Under the pieces are notes generated by a model, which worked only from the letters and a program-made list of their open reading frames with translations, was not told the origin of the DNA and ran no database searches. The translations under genes and the position numbers were made by a program. Shown here piece by piece: positions 25,567-34,454 of a stretch of 64,000 nucleotides of DNA (position 1 is the first letter of the stretch; every line of letters starts with the position of its first letter). The DNA lies in the NCBI GenBank assembly GCA_963766995.1, contig CAVYCE010000001.1:558001-622000 (forward strand), written 5' to 3'. This stretch comes from Bog-473 sp963766995. GTDB lineage: Bacteria > Actinomycetota > Acidimicrobiia > Acidimicrobiales > RAAP-2.

Positions 25567-27154
25567 CCGCATCGCGGGCGTGATAGCTCGAGCGAGTCAG
25601 TGGAGAAGCTTCCACGTGGATGATGCCCATGTCGGCTCCGATCTGCTTGAGGCGATCGAACGCGGCGGGCTCCCAGTAGCGGGACACCGGGAGATGGTCC
25701 CGGCTTGGTCGGATGTACTGGCCGATGGTGATGATGGAGACCCCGACTGCGTGCAGATCGGCCATGGTGGCGACCACTTCCTCCTCGTGCTCGCCCAGTC
25801 CCACCATGAGGCCTGACTTGCTGACGAGACCGGCACCAACAGCACTGGCCAATACCCCGAGACTGCGGGCATAGCCAGCTGAAGGGCGAACGGCTCGCTG
25901 CAGACGGGCCACCGTTTCCATGTTGTGATTCAAGACATCGGGGCGAGCCTCGAAGATGGTTGAGAGCGATGCGGCGTCGCCCCGGCAGTCCGAAATCAGC
26001 ACCTCCACCTTTGTGCCCGGGACACGATCCCGAATGGCCTTAATAGTGGCGGCCATGGCGCCGGCGCCGCCATCGGGAAGGTCATCGCGAGCAACACAGG
26101 TGATGACGGCATGGCCCAATCCCATCTTCTCGACGGCGCGAGCGACGCGATCGGGCTCATCGGGCGACAGGGGCATCGGGTGGCGGGTATCCACCTGGCA
26201 GAAGCCGCAGGCTCGGGTGCACCGCTCACCGTTAATCATGAAGGTGGCAGTGCCATCGGACCAGCACTCGTAGATATTGGGGCAGCCAGCCTCCTCGCAG
26301 ACAGTGACGAGACCCAGATCGCGCACGGTCTGTCCGAGCGCCCGGTATTCCTTACCCATTCGAACCGGGACTCGGAGCCACTCCGGCTTGCGCTGCTCAA
26401 TCTGCAGCCCGTCCTCGGGAGCCACCCCCGCCTGCCGCAATCGCTTGAGAAGGGGCCGCTCATCGATGCCATTGGTTGACGTGATCCCTTCGACCACGTC
26501 TTGGCGATCCACCAACGAGTCGGGTCCAAAGAGCCTGATGGCGTGGGCCACCACCAATTCGGTGACGTCGGCCATCGAGCGCTCGACGCCTTCGGATCGC
26601 AGCGACGTCACGCCCCGATCAGCAATGCCGCAGGGGACGATGTGATTGAACATGGAGAGGTCGCTGTCCACGTTCAAGGCCACACCATGCAACGTGCGCC
26701 GAGTCCCGGGTGCACCCTTGACAGTGCGGACACCGATGGCGGCGATCTTGCGAGGATTGGGTCCGGTGGCATCGACCCACACCCCAGGATATTCGTCCGT
26801 CCGGGACACGTTGGGCAGCCCCAATTCCTTCAGGACTGAAATCACAAGTTCTTCCATCCGATGCACGTGGGCCGGGCCGGCAGAAGGATCGTCGGGCACG
26901 GTCACAATTGGATAGATGACGAGCTGGCCGGGGCCGTGATAAGTCACATCGCCGCCACGATCGGTCTGCTCGAACCCGGCGCCAACCGAGGTCGGATCGA
27001 CGAGCATGTGAGTCGGGTCGGCGTGCACGCCCAGGCTGTACACGTGAGGGTGTTGCAGGATCAACAGGTAGTCGTCGCCACTACGGACGAGCGCATGTTG
27101 TAAGACAGACGCCTCATGGAACGGGACGGTTCCGAGAAGGCGAACTCGCAGCAC
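25550..27154 (-). CDS. lipB-lipA: Bifunctional octanoyltransferase (LipB) - lipoyl synthase (LipA) fusion
   Basis: A single 534-residue frame with two complete enzymes. Residues 1 to about 225 are LipB: RGGDVTYHGPGQL at 66-78, catalytic K136 in RKIAAIG and C175 in HIVPCGI; it moves octanoyl from ACP to a lipoyl domain. Residues about 240-534 are LipA, a radical-SAM sulfur-inserting enzyme with auxiliary cluster cysteines C286, C291, C297 and SAM-cluster cysteines C312, C316, C319, ending with RSSYHA. Normally these are separate genes. GTG at 27154 starts 2 bases after the E2 stop. Every catalytic residue is present. Confidence 0.93.
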   Translation of the reverse strand: MLRVRLLGTVPFHEASVLQHALVRSGDDYLLILQHPHVYSLGVHADPTHMLVDPTSVGAGFEQTDRGGDVTYHGPGQLVIYPIVTVPDDPSAGPAHVHRMEELVISVLKELGLPNVSRTDEYPGVWVDATGPNPRKIAAIGVRTVKGAPGTRRTLHGVALNVDSDLSMFNHIVPCGIADRGVTSLRSEGVERSMADVTELVVAHAIRLFGPDSLVDRQDVVEGITSTNGIDERPLLKRLRQAGVAPEDGLQIEQRKPEWLRVPVRMGKEYRALGQTVRDLGLVTVCEEAGCPNIYECWSDGTATFMINGERCTRACGFCQVDTRHPMPLSPDEPDRVARAVEKMGLGHAVITCVARDDLPDGGAGAMAATIKAIRDRVPGTKVEVLISDCRGDAASLSTIFEARPDVLNHNMETVARLQRAVRPSAGYARSLGVLASAVGAGLVSKSGLMVGLGEHEEEVVATMADLHAVGVSIITIGQYIRPSRDHLPVSRYWEPAAFDRLKQIGADMGIIHVEASPLTRSSYHARDAAKSVV

Positions 27155-27156
27155 GA

Positions 27157-28398
27157 TTACAGCTCGGCCGCCCAGTCGCGACTGCTCAGAAGTTCTGACA
27201 CCCGCGCCAGGAATGAAGAAACATATGCGCCGTCGACGGCCCTGTGATCCCAACTCACGCCCAAAATTCCGGTGGAGTGAATGGCAATAGATTCGGAACC
27301 ATCACTCTGGGTCACCACGACCGGGCGGCGGGCAATGCCATCAGTGGCCAGGATGGCCACTTGGGGCTGGTTGATGATCGGGACCGTGAAGTAGGTGCCG
27401 AACGGGCCGTCGTTGGTGATGGAGAAGGTGCCACCGGCAATGTCGTCGGCGTTGAGCTGGCGGTTCCGGGCGCGCTCGGCCAGATCTCGGATGCGTCGGG
27501 ACACCCCACGCAGCGTGATCTCTTCGGCCCGGTGAATCACCGGCACGATCAACCCTTCGTGGGAGAGGTCCACGGCGATGCCCAGATTCACTTCGCCGTG
27601 CACGACCAGTGAGTCATCAACCACCGACGAGTTGAGGAGCGGGAAATCTCGCAGGGCCTCCACGGCGGAGCGGGCGATGAAGGGGAGATACGTGAGCGAA
27701 AAGCCTTCTTCTGACTTGAAACGGTCGCCCCAGGCCTTGCGCACCCGCTCGACGTTCTCGAAATCGACTTCGTAAGCGATGAAGGCGTGAGGCGATGTCG
27801 CTTTGGAGCGGACCATGTGCTCGGCCGTGCGCCGACGCATGTTGGAGAAGGGGACGACCTGCTCGCCTGCGTTGCGGAACGAAGCAACGGAGATGGGCGG
27901 TGCCGCCGCTGCGGGAGCGGGAGCCGGCGCCGGCGCCGGCGCCGGCGCGGCAGAGCGGCGGGCGTCGACCACCTTCAGCACGTCCTCACGGGTGATACGA
28001 CCACCCACACCGGTGCTCGGAACGTCAGAGGCGTCAATGCCGTTTTCGGAGAGAAGTTTGCGCACGACGGGCGAGAGCACGAGCCCCTCGGTGGGGGCCG
28101 GAGTCGGTGCTGGCACTTCGGTCACCTCGGCGACCGGCGCAGGCGCAGGCGCAGGCGCATCGCCCGAGTCGCCAATGACGGCCAAGCGCACGCCGACCTC
28201 GACGGTGTCGCCTTCGGGCACCAGAATTTCTGTCAAGACGCCGGCCGCTGGCGAGGGCACCTCCGAGTCGACCTTGTCGGTGGAGACTTCGAAGAGAGGC
28301 TCGTCACGGGCCACGGTGTCGCCCACGGCCTTCATCCAGCGTGTGATGGTGCCTTCGGTGACGGTTTCGCCCAGCTGCGGCATCGTGACATCAGCCAA
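27157..28398 (-). CDS. 2-oxo acid dehydrogenase E2, dihydrolipoamide acyltransferase
   Basis: A 413-residue E2 with one lipoyl domain (lipoylated K42 in EVSTDKVDSEV), an Ala-Pro/Thr linker, a peripheral subunit-binding domain (LSPVVRKLLSENGIDASDVP), a second Ala-Pro linker coded by hexamer repeats and a catalytic domain ending with the H385-x3-D389-G active site. It could serve pyruvate (with AceE, divergent and close), 2-oxoglutarate or branched-chain dehydrogenases; sequence alone does not decide. Its gene overlaps lpd by 8 bases and is followed at once by the lipB-lipA fusion that would lipoylate it. Confidence 0.9.
   Translation of the reverse strand: MADVTMPQLGETVTEGTITRWMKAVGDTVARDEPLFEVSTDKVDSEVPSPAAGVLTEILVPEGDTVEVGVRLAVIGDSGDAPAPAPAPVAEVTEVPAPTPAPTEGLVLSPVVRKLLSENGIDASDVPSTGVGGRITREDVLKVVDARRSAAPAPAPAPAPAPAAAAPPISVASFRNAGEQVVPFSNMRRRTAEHMVRSKATSPHAFIAYEVDFENVERVRKAWGDRFKSEEGFSLTYLPFIARSAVEALRDFPLLNSSVVDDSLVVHGEVNLGIAVDLSHEGLIVPVIHRAEEITLRGVSRRIRDLAERARNRQLNADDIAGGTFSITNDGPFGTYFTVPIINQPQVAILATDGIARRPVVVTQSDGSESIAIHSTGILGVSWDHRAVDGAYVSSFLARVSELLSSRDWAAEL
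27924..27947 (+). repeat. Perfect hexanucleotide repeat (CCGGCG)x4 in the E2 linker
   Basis: Four exact copies of CCGGCG, coding part of the Ala-Pro linker between the E2 subunit-binding domain and the catalytic domain on the minus strand. Confidence 0.9.
28136..28159 (+). repeat. Perfect hexanucleotide repeat (GGCGCA)x4 in the E2 linker
   Basis: Four exact copies of GGCGCA, coding the Pro-Ala rich linker just after the lipoyl domain on the minus strand. Confidence 0.9.
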
Positions 28399-29803
28399 GG
28401 TGCAATCCCCTTCCGGTCAGCGCCATCATCGTCTCGCCAAAGGTCTCCGACAGCGACGGGTGTGGCTGAATAAAGTGCGCCACTTCTTCGGGAAATGCTT
28501 CCCAGTTCACGGCCAGGTAGCCGGCGCCCAATTGCTCGGTCACCCATGGGCCGGCCATGTGCACACCCAAGATCTGCCCGGCCGTGCCGTCGGGGCGTTG
28601 CTCACACACGATCTTCACCACGCCGTCCGTGTCACCGATGATGAGGGCCCGGCTGTTCCCGCCGAACGGGTCCTTCTTGGTCACGACGGCGATGCCGCGC
28701 TCCTTGGCCTGAGCCTCGGTGAGGCCACAGAAGGCCACCTCGGGGTGGCAGTAGATGGCCCAGGGCACCCGCTCGTAATTCACGGGAACGGCCGGCTCAC
28801 CCAGCATCGACTTCACGGCCACGATGGCCTCGGCAAAGCCGACGTGGGCCAACTGCGGGGTACCGGCCACTACGTCGCCCACGGCCCACACGCCTTCGAC
28901 GCCGGTGCGTTGGTATTCGTCGGCCACCACGAATCCGCGCTCGTCAATCTGCACACCTACTCCATCGGCCACCAGACCTTCAGTACGAGCACGCCGGCCC
29001 ACAGAGACGACGATGGCCTCCACTTCGAAGGTCTGGTCGCCGGCGCTCACGACCGTGACTCCACGTCCCTCGTCCGGCGTGTGGCCGGTCACCTGGGCAC
29101 CAGTCACCACTTCAATGCCGCGCTTCTTAAACGAGCGGGCGATCAAGCGCACGATGTCCTCGTCGCAGGTCGCCAAAATGGACGGCAGCCCCTCGAGGAT
29201 GGTCACCTTCGACCCCAAATCAGAGAGGAGCGAGGCGAACTCGCACCCGATGGCGCCGCCGCCGATGACTGCCACCGAGGCCGGCACCTCTTTCAGGTCC
29301 AAGAACTCGTCCGAGGTCATGACCCAGCGCCCGTCGACGTCCAAATCGGGCAATGTACGCGGCACCGAGCCGGCTGCCAGCACGACATTGCGACCGATTA
29401 ACACCCGGCCGGCGTCGTCACCATCGACCACCCGCACTCGGCGGTCGGCCTCCAGCGTGCCGGTGCCCGAGAGCACCGTGACCTTGCGCCCCTTGAGAAG
29501 GCCGGAGAGCCCCTTGAAGAGCTTGTCGACGACGCCGTTCTTGCGATCCTGGCTGACGGAGAAGTTGAGCGACGAGTCGGCGATGGTGATGCCGAATTCA
29601 GCCGCCCCCTCAACAGTCCGGTGGACAGCGGCGGTCTCGAGAAACTCCTTGGCTGGTACGCACCCTCGGTGCAGGCAGGTCCCACCGACCTTGTCCCGCT
29701 CCACGATGGCCACCGACAATCCGGCAGCTGAACCGTAGAGCGCCGCGGCATAACCACCCGGCCCGCCGCCGATCACGACGATGTCGAACTCGTCCTCGCT
29801 CAT
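28391..29803 (-). CDS. lpdA: Dihydrolipoamide dehydrogenase (E3)
   Basis: A 470-residue FAD enzyme that reoxidises dihydrolipoamide with NAD+ for the 2-oxo acid dehydrogenase complexes. Seen: GGGPGGYAAA FAD loop, redox pair C43 and C48 in GGTCLHRGCVP, the NAD-binding GGGAIGCEFASLL and the C-terminal H448-P-x3-E453 catalytic pair in HPSLSE. It overlaps rnhA upstream by 4 bases (ATGA) and the E2 gene downstream by 8, so rnhA-lpd-E2-lipBA is likely one operon. Confidence 0.94.
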   Translation of the reverse strand: MSEDEFDIVVIGGGPGGYAAALYGSAAGLSVAIVERDKVGGTCLHRGCVPAKEFLETAAVHRTVEGAAEFGITIADSSLNFSVSQDRKNGVVDKLFKGLSGLLKGRKVTVLSGTGTLEADRRVRVVDGDDAGRVLIGRNVVLAAGSVPRTLPDLDVDGRWVMTSDEFLDLKEVPASVAVIGGGAIGCEFASLLSDLGSKVTILEGLPSILATCDEDIVRLIARSFKKRGIEVVTGAQVTGHTPDEGRGVTVVSAGDQTFEVEAIVVSVGRRARTEGLVADGVGVQIDERGFVVADEYQRTGVEGVWAVGDVVAGTPQLAHVGFAEAIVAVKSMLGEPAVPVNYERVPWAIYCHPEVAFCGLTEAQAKERGIAVVTKKDPFGGNSRALIIGDTDGVVKIVCEQRPDGTAGQILGVHMAGPWVTEQLGAGYLAVNWEAFPEEVAHFIQPHPSLSETFGETMMALTGRGLHLG

Positions 29804-30276
29804 GCGCGCAGCCTACCGGTGCCCGAATCGCCTTCCCCACGGTCGGCCGCCACGGTGGCCAGCTCGTCCACTCGGTCGTTCCAACGATCACCCGAGTGCC
29901 CCTTCACCCACTGAAACGTCACGGTCGGCACCGACGCCACCGCCAACTCGATCAGCGGCTCCCACAGGTCTTGATTGGCCACGGGCTTGTTCTGTGAGTT
30001 GCGCCAGCCCTTGCGCTGCCAGCCCTGCCACCATCGGTCGGTGAAGCACTTCACCACATAGGTGGAATCGCTGATCACCACCACCTCGTCGTCGGCCGCT
30101 GAATCGGGAATCAAACACCGAAGCGCCTCTAGCGCGGCTGTGATCTCCATGCGCTGATTCGTGGTGTGCGGCGAGGCACCACTGGCAAACAGCCCGTCGG
30201 GAACGGCCCAGGCCCAGCCGCCCGGACCGGGGTTCCCACGGCAGGCACCGTCCGTATACACGGTCACTTGTGGCAT
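29800..30276 (-). CDS. rnhA: Ribonuclease HI
   Basis: A 158-residue type 1 RNase H that cuts the RNA strand of RNA:DNA hybrids. Seen: YTDGACRGNPGPGGWA with catalytic D9, QRMEITAALEAL with E44, ISDSTYV with D70 and VKGHSGDRWNDRVDELA at the end with the last Asp. ATG at 30276; a longer in-frame reading upstream is a shadow of aceE. It is the first gene of the E3-E2-LipBA operon and lies divergent from aceE with only 18 bases between starts. Confidence 0.93.
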   Translation of the reverse strand: MPQVTVYTDGACRGNPGPGGWAWAVPDGLFASGASPHTTNQRMEITAALEALRCLIPDSAADDEVVVISDSTYVVKCFTDRWWQGWQRKGWRNSQNKPVANQDLWEPLIELAVASVPTVTFQWVKGHSGDRWNDRVDELATVAADRGEGDSGTGRLRA

Positions 30277-30294
30277 CCCGATACCGTAGGCGTC

Positions 30295-32988
30295 ATGTTG
30301 TTCGACGGAATTAGCCACCAGGTGCCTGATACCGACCCGAACGAAACGCAGGAGTGGCTGGACTCGTTCGACGCCATTGTCGACACTGCCGGACGATCGA
30401 GGGCCCGCTACCTCCTCATGAAACTGCTGGAGCGAGCCCGCACCAAACAGGTCGACTTCCCGGCCACGGTCTCCACCCCCTATGTCAACACCATCCCGGC
30501 CGACGCCGAACCTTGGTTTCCCGGTGACGAGTATCAAGAACGCCGCATTCGGGCCTATATCCGGTGGAACGCGGCCGCCATGGTGGTGCGGGCCAACACC
30601 CGCACCGAGGGCATCGGCGGGCACCTTTCCACCTACGCCAGCTCGGCGGCGCTCTACGAGGTCGGCTTCAACCACTTCTTCCGGGGCAAGGCGGACGGCG
30701 GCAGCGGGGACCAGGTCTTCATTCAGGGTCATGCGTCGCCTGGCATTTATGCGCGGGCGTTCATGGAGGGGCGCCTCACCGAGGAACAACTCGACAACTT
30801 CCGCCACGAAGTCGCCGGCAATGGCTTGCCCAGCTACCCGCACCCAAGGGCCATGCCCGACTTCTGGGAGTTCCCCACCGTCTCCATGGGCCTCGGCCCC
30901 ATCAACGCTATTTATCAGGCCCACGTCAACCGCTACCTGAACCAGCGCCACCTGGTCGACACCTCAGCCAGCCGGGTGTGGTGCTTCGTCGGCGACGGCG
31001 AAATGGATGAACCCGAATCGATCGGTGCCCTGGGCGTTGCCGGCCGCGAGCATCTCGACAACCTGATCTTCGTCGTCAACTGCAACCTGCAACGGCTCGA
31101 CGGTCCGGTGCGGGGCAACGGCAAAATCATTCAGGAGCTCGAGGCCGTGTTCCGGGGCGCGGGCTGGAATGTCATCAAGGTCATCTGGGGCTCCCGTTGG
31201 GACGCCCTCCTGGCCAAGGACGTCGACGGCGTGCTGCTCGACCGCATGAACACCACGGTCGACGGCGAATACCAGAACCTGGCCACCAAGTCGGGCGCCT
31301 ACATCCGAGAGCATTTCTTCGGTCCCGACCCCCGCTTGCGCCGCATGGTCGAGGACCTCAGCGATGATGACCTGGTCAACCTGCCCCGAGGCGGTCACGA
31401 CTACCGCAAGCTCTACGCCGCCTACAAGCTGGCCACCGAACAGAAGGGCGCGCCCACCGTCATCCTGGCCAAGACCATCAAGGGCTGGACCCTCGGACCC
31501 CTGATCGAGTCACGCAACGCCACCCACCAGATCAAGAAAATGACTCGCACGCAGCTGGCCACCTTGCGCGACCGCCTGTTCCTGACCGACGACATCCCCG
31601 ACGCTGCCCTCCAGGACGGCCACCCGCCGTACGTGCGACCGGCCGAGGGATCCGACGCTATGGAGTACCTCAAGGCAAGGGGTCGAGTGTTGGCCGGCCC
31701 CATTCCCACCCGCGTCGTGCGCCCCAGCCGCCCGGGCCTTCCCGACGACAAGGTGTTCGAGGAGTTCGCCTCCGGCTCGGGCACGCAGTCGGTGTCGACG
31801 ACCATGGCCTTCGCCCGCCTCCTGCGCAACCTCGTGCGCGACCCCACCATCGGACCGCTGGTGGCGCCCATCGTCTCGGACGAGGCCCGCACGTTCGGGC
31901 TGGAATCGATCATCGCCGAAGCGCAGATTTATGCGCCCGAGGGACAGCAGTACACGCCGGTGGACGCTGATCTCCCGCTCCACTACGCCGAATCCACTTC
32001 GGGCCAGGTCCTGCAAGAAGGCATCACCGAGGCCGGCGCGCTGGCCACCTTCACCGCCCTGGCCACGGCCTACGCCACCTGGGGCCAGCCCATGTTGCCG
32101 GTGTTTCTGTTCTATTCAATGTTCGGCTTCCAGCGCGTGGGCGACCTGACCTGGGCCCTGGGCGACATGCGGGGCCGAGGGATTCTGGCCGGGTGCACCG
32201 CGGGCCGCACCACCCTTCAAGGCGAGGGCCTGCAGCACGATGACGGTCACTCTCCCCTCCTCGCCTCCGCCAACCCGGCCGCCCGCGTCTACGACGCATC
32301 GTTCGCTTACGAAGTGGCCGCCATCGTGAAGGACGCCATCGCCCGCACCTTCGGCCCCGAGCCCGAGGACCGCTTCCTCTACCTCACGCTCTACAACGAG
32401 ACCTACGCGATGCCGCCTCTCCCCGACCAGGACATCAGCGACGGCATCATCAAGGGCATCTACCGCTTCGCTGCCCCACTCGCACCATCCGAACTGCGGG
32501 CCTCGATCTGCTTCTCCGGCCCGATGTGGAGCGTCGCTCGCGACGCCCAGGCCCTGCTGGCCGAGCGCTGGGGCGTGGCCGCCGACACCTGGGCCGTCAC
32601 CTCGTGGTCGGAGCTGCGCACCGATGCGCTCGAGGCCGAGCGCTCCAACCGCCTCCATCCTGACGGTGAGCCCCGCCCGCCCCACATCACTTCGGTGCTG
32701 GGTGCCGGCCCTGATCCGGTGGTGGCCATCACCGACTACATGCGTTCGGTGCCCGATCAGGTCGCTCGATTCATTGAGCGCCCCTACACCTCACTCGGCA
32801 CCGATGGCTTCGGTCGCTCCGACGCCCGCAAAGCGCTGCGTAGTCACTTCGAGGTGGATGCTCCGCACCTCTGCCTGGCGGTGCTCAGCGAACTGGCCCG
32901 GGCCGGCCGTCTGGACCGTTCGGTGCTCAGCGCTGCGGTCCACGAGCTCGACATTGACGCCGAGCGCGTCGCTCCCTTCCTAGTCTGA
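30295..32988 (+). CDS. aceE: Pyruvate dehydrogenase E1, homodimeric (AceE type)
   Basis: An 897-residue thiamine-diphosphate enzyme that decarboxylates pyruvate and reductively acetylates the lipoyl group of E2. Seen: GGHLSTYASSAALYEVGFNHF, the ThDP motif GDGEMDEPES near 233 with NCNLQRLDGPVRGN, HDYRKLYAAY, the ARTFGLESIIAE segment and PEHRFLYLT-like C-terminal part. ATG at 30295 gives a family-typical N-terminus (NETQEWLDSFDAIVDTAGRSRARYLL). The whole frame is intact. Facing the lpd-E2-lipBA operon it completes the complex. Confidence 0.95.
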   Translation: MLFDGISHQVPDTDPNETQEWLDSFDAIVDTAGRSRARYLLMKLLERARTKQVDFPATVSTPYVNTIPADAEPWFPGDEYQERRIRAYIRWNAAAMVVRANTRTEGIGGHLSTYASSAALYEVGFNHFFRGKADGGSGDQVFIQGHASPGIYARAFMEGRLTEEQLDNFRHEVAGNGLPSYPHPRAMPDFWEFPTVSMGLGPINAIYQAHVNRYLNQRHLVDTSASRVWCFVGDGEMDEPESIGALGVAGREHLDNLIFVVNCNLQRLDGPVRGNGKIIQELEAVFRGAGWNVIKVIWGSRWDALLAKDVDGVLLDRMNTTVDGEYQNLATKSGAYIREHFFGPDPRLRRMVEDLSDDDLVNLPRGGHDYRKLYAAYKLATEQKGAPTVILAKTIKGWTLGPLIESRNATHQIKKMTRTQLATLRDRLFLTDDIPDAALQDGHPPYVRPAEGSDAMEYLKARGRVLAGPIPTRVVRPSRPGLPDDKVFEEFASGSGTQSVSTTMAFARLLRNLVRDPTIGPLVAPIVSDEARTFGLESIIAEAQIYAPEGQQYTPVDADLPLHYAESTSGQVLQEGITEAGALATFTALATAYATWGQPMLPVFLFYSMFGFQRVGDLTWALGDMRGRGILAGCTAGRTTLQGEGLQHDDGHSPLLASANPAARVYDASFAYEVAAIVKDAIARTFGPEPEDRFLYLTLYNETYAMPPLPDQDISDGIIKGIYRFAAPLAPSELRASICFSGPMWSVARDAQALLAERWGVAADTWAVTSWSELRTDALEAERSNRLHPDGEPRPPHITSVLGAGPDPVVAITDYMRSVPDQVARFIERPYTSLGTDGFGRSDARKALRSHFEVDAPHLCLAVLSELARAGRLDRSVLSAAVHELDIDAERVAPFLV

Positions 32989-33349
32989 GCCGCCAGCCAA
33001 TGGAGGCGCAGCTGGTGCCTCCGTCTCAGCCATCACATGGACCAACACCGCGCCTTTGCGTTTCGAATATGGGCGCTCGGCATAACCCTTGCCGGAGAGG
33101 TCAAGCTCGAGCGGCGTACCGGGGTCCATGCCCGCCACGTCCGCTGCCAACTGCAGTCGAGCTATTTCGACCCGCTCAATTAGCGGCTCCACCCCAGAAC
33201 TCCATGACGCCCAGGCAGTGGGTCACGATGGCATAGGCCGAGTTGGCCCCTGGTAATTCCGGACGCCGATTGGCGCCGTCGTGGCCCAGCTCCCGCAACA
33301 TCGCCACCATGTTGTCGAGGGCGAGTGCGACGAACCACAACTCGTCCAC
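32980..33349 (-). pseudogene. DinB/DUF664 family protein, broken remnant
   Basis: GTG at 33349 reads DELWFVALALDNMVAMLRELG...AYAIVTHCLGVMEFWGG, a clear DinB-superfamily N-terminal half, then hits a stop at AAN. In another frame EPLIERVEIARLQLAADVAGMDP and KGAVLVHVMAE continue the family pattern to a stop at 32980. About 25 residues between the halves and the usual EELAQHxGQ end appear missing, so besides a frameshift there is a loss of sequence. It lies 2 bases after the Rrf2 gene on the same strand. More likely a decayed gene than the simple single-base breaks elsewhere. Confidence 0.6.
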
Positions 33350-33351
33350 GC

Positions 33352-33804
33352 CTAGTGCGACACCCAGGCGTCCGGGTCGGCCGTCATCTTCTTGACGTGC
33401 GCCGGCAGCTTGCCGTCGATGACATCGGCCAGCGTGACCTTTTCCAGCACCGAGCGCAGGCTGGCTCGGACGGCCACCCAGACCTGCTGCAGGTTCTCGG
33501 CCGCACCGTCGTAGGAGGTCAGTTCGGGTCGATAGCCGCGGACTTCGGCCAGAGGCCCATCGAGGGCGCGAATGACGTCGGCCATCGTGATCTCCTTGGC
33601 CGGGCGGGACAAGCGGTATCCACCTTCGGCCCCGCGCTGGCTGGCCACAATCCCGGCCCGGCGCAGGTCAGCCAGGATGGCGCCCAGGAATCGAGGCGGC
33701 AGTCCCTGCTCGCCGGCCAGGTACTCAGCGGTCTGCGGCGTTCCGGCCGCGGCCAATGTCAGGAGCGCCCGCAGGCCGTAGTCGACCTTGGCCGGAATGT
33801 GCAT
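33352..33804 (-). CDS. Rrf2 family transcriptional regulator
   Basis: A 150-residue winged-helix regulator: MHIPAKVDYGLRALLTLAAAGTPQTAEYLA at the start, GLPPRFLGAILADLRRAGIVASQRGAEGGYRLSRP (recognition helix and wing). It has no cysteine at all, so it cannot hold the Fe-S cluster of IscR or NsrR by the usual three Cys. It may sense another signal, like cluster-free Rrf2 members. ATG at 33804; upstream in-frame residues look non-homologous. Its targets are unknown; the suf genes are 7 kb away. Confidence 0.85.
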   Translation of the reverse strand: MHIPAKVDYGLRALLTLAAAGTPQTAEYLAGEQGLPPRFLGAILADLRRAGIVASQRGAEGGYRLSRPAKEITMADVIRALDGPLAEVRGYRPELTSYDGAAENLQQVWVAVRASLRSVLEKVTLADVIDGKLPAHVKKMTADPDAWVSH

Positions 33805-33864
33805 CGCCTGATTCTGCCCCGCCCTACCGCCAACGGCACGTTCACCCCATGCCAAGATTCCCGC

Positions 33865-34342
33865 ATGGCAAAAGTGTCAATGCATCTGACGGGCGACAAG
33901 GAAGCCGACGCGCTGCTCAGCAAGGACCCGCTGGCGCTGCTCCTGGGCATGGTGCTGGACCAGCAGGTGACCATGGAAAAGGCATTTTGGGCGCCCTCCG
34001 AATTGGCCCGACGCCTCGGCGGATCCCTCGATCCAGCCGTCATCGCCGCCTACAACCCCGAGAAGTTCGTCGCCCTCTTCTCTGAAAAGCCGGCGTTGCA
34101 CCGCTTCCCAGGCTCCATGGCGGGCCGGGTGCAGGCCGTCTGCCAGATCGTCCTGCTCCGAGTACGGCGGGAAGGCCGACCGCATTTGGCAAAAGCAGCC
34201 CGACGGCGAGACCCTCATTAAGCGCCTCAGCGCCTTGCCCGGATTCGGCGAACAGAAGTCTCGTATCTTCGCCGCCCTCTTGGGCAAGCAGCTCGGTGTC
34301 CAACCCGAAGGTTGGCGGGCCGCCACGGCCCCCTATCGGTGA
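33865..34342 (+). CDS. HhH-GPD superfamily base-excision-repair-like protein (one frameshift)
   Basis: About 159 residues of the small actinobacterial HhH-GPD family. First frame: AKVSMHLTGDKEADALLSKDPLALLLGMVLDQQVTMEKAFWAPSELARRLG...; after a +1 shift near 34160 it continues KADRIWQKQPDGETLIKRLSALPGFGEQKSRIFAALLGKQLGVQPEGWR to a stop at 34342. The helix-hairpin-helix LPGFGEQKS is present. The usual catalytic lysine and Fe-S cysteines of Nth/MutY are absent, so enzymatic activity is uncertain. It is divergent from the Rrf2 gene. Confidence 0.75.
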
Positions 34343-34355
34343 GGAAGGCTCACAC

Positions 34356-34454
34356 GTGTCGGTGGCCGACATCAGCAGCCCTGAAACCCTGGCCCTGGTC
34401 CGTGCCCACAAAAAGGAAATGAAGGCGAAAGCGAAGGCCAACGCGGCCAAGTGA
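34356..34454 (+). CDS. Small basic ORF coupled to thiE
   Basis: A 32-residue reading frame, VSVADISSPETLALVRAHKK followed by a Lys/Ala-rich tail, not found in typical annotations because of its size. A strong site GAGGAAGG sits at 34341-34348, 7 bases before the GTG, and its stop overlaps the GTG of thiE by 4 bases (GTGA). This spacing fits a real small gene or a leader that couples translation of thiE to the HhH-GPD gene. The tail of alternating Lys and Ala suggests a helix with nucleic-acid affinity. Function unknown. Confidence 0.45.
   Translation: MSVADISSPETLALVRAHKKEMKAKAKANAAK

Noticed and set aside
27803..29401. Open frame of 532 codons on the plus strand over E2 and lpd.
   Set aside because: It runs opposite two well-conserved genes and its start is an Ala-Gly repeat produced by the E2 linker hexamers.
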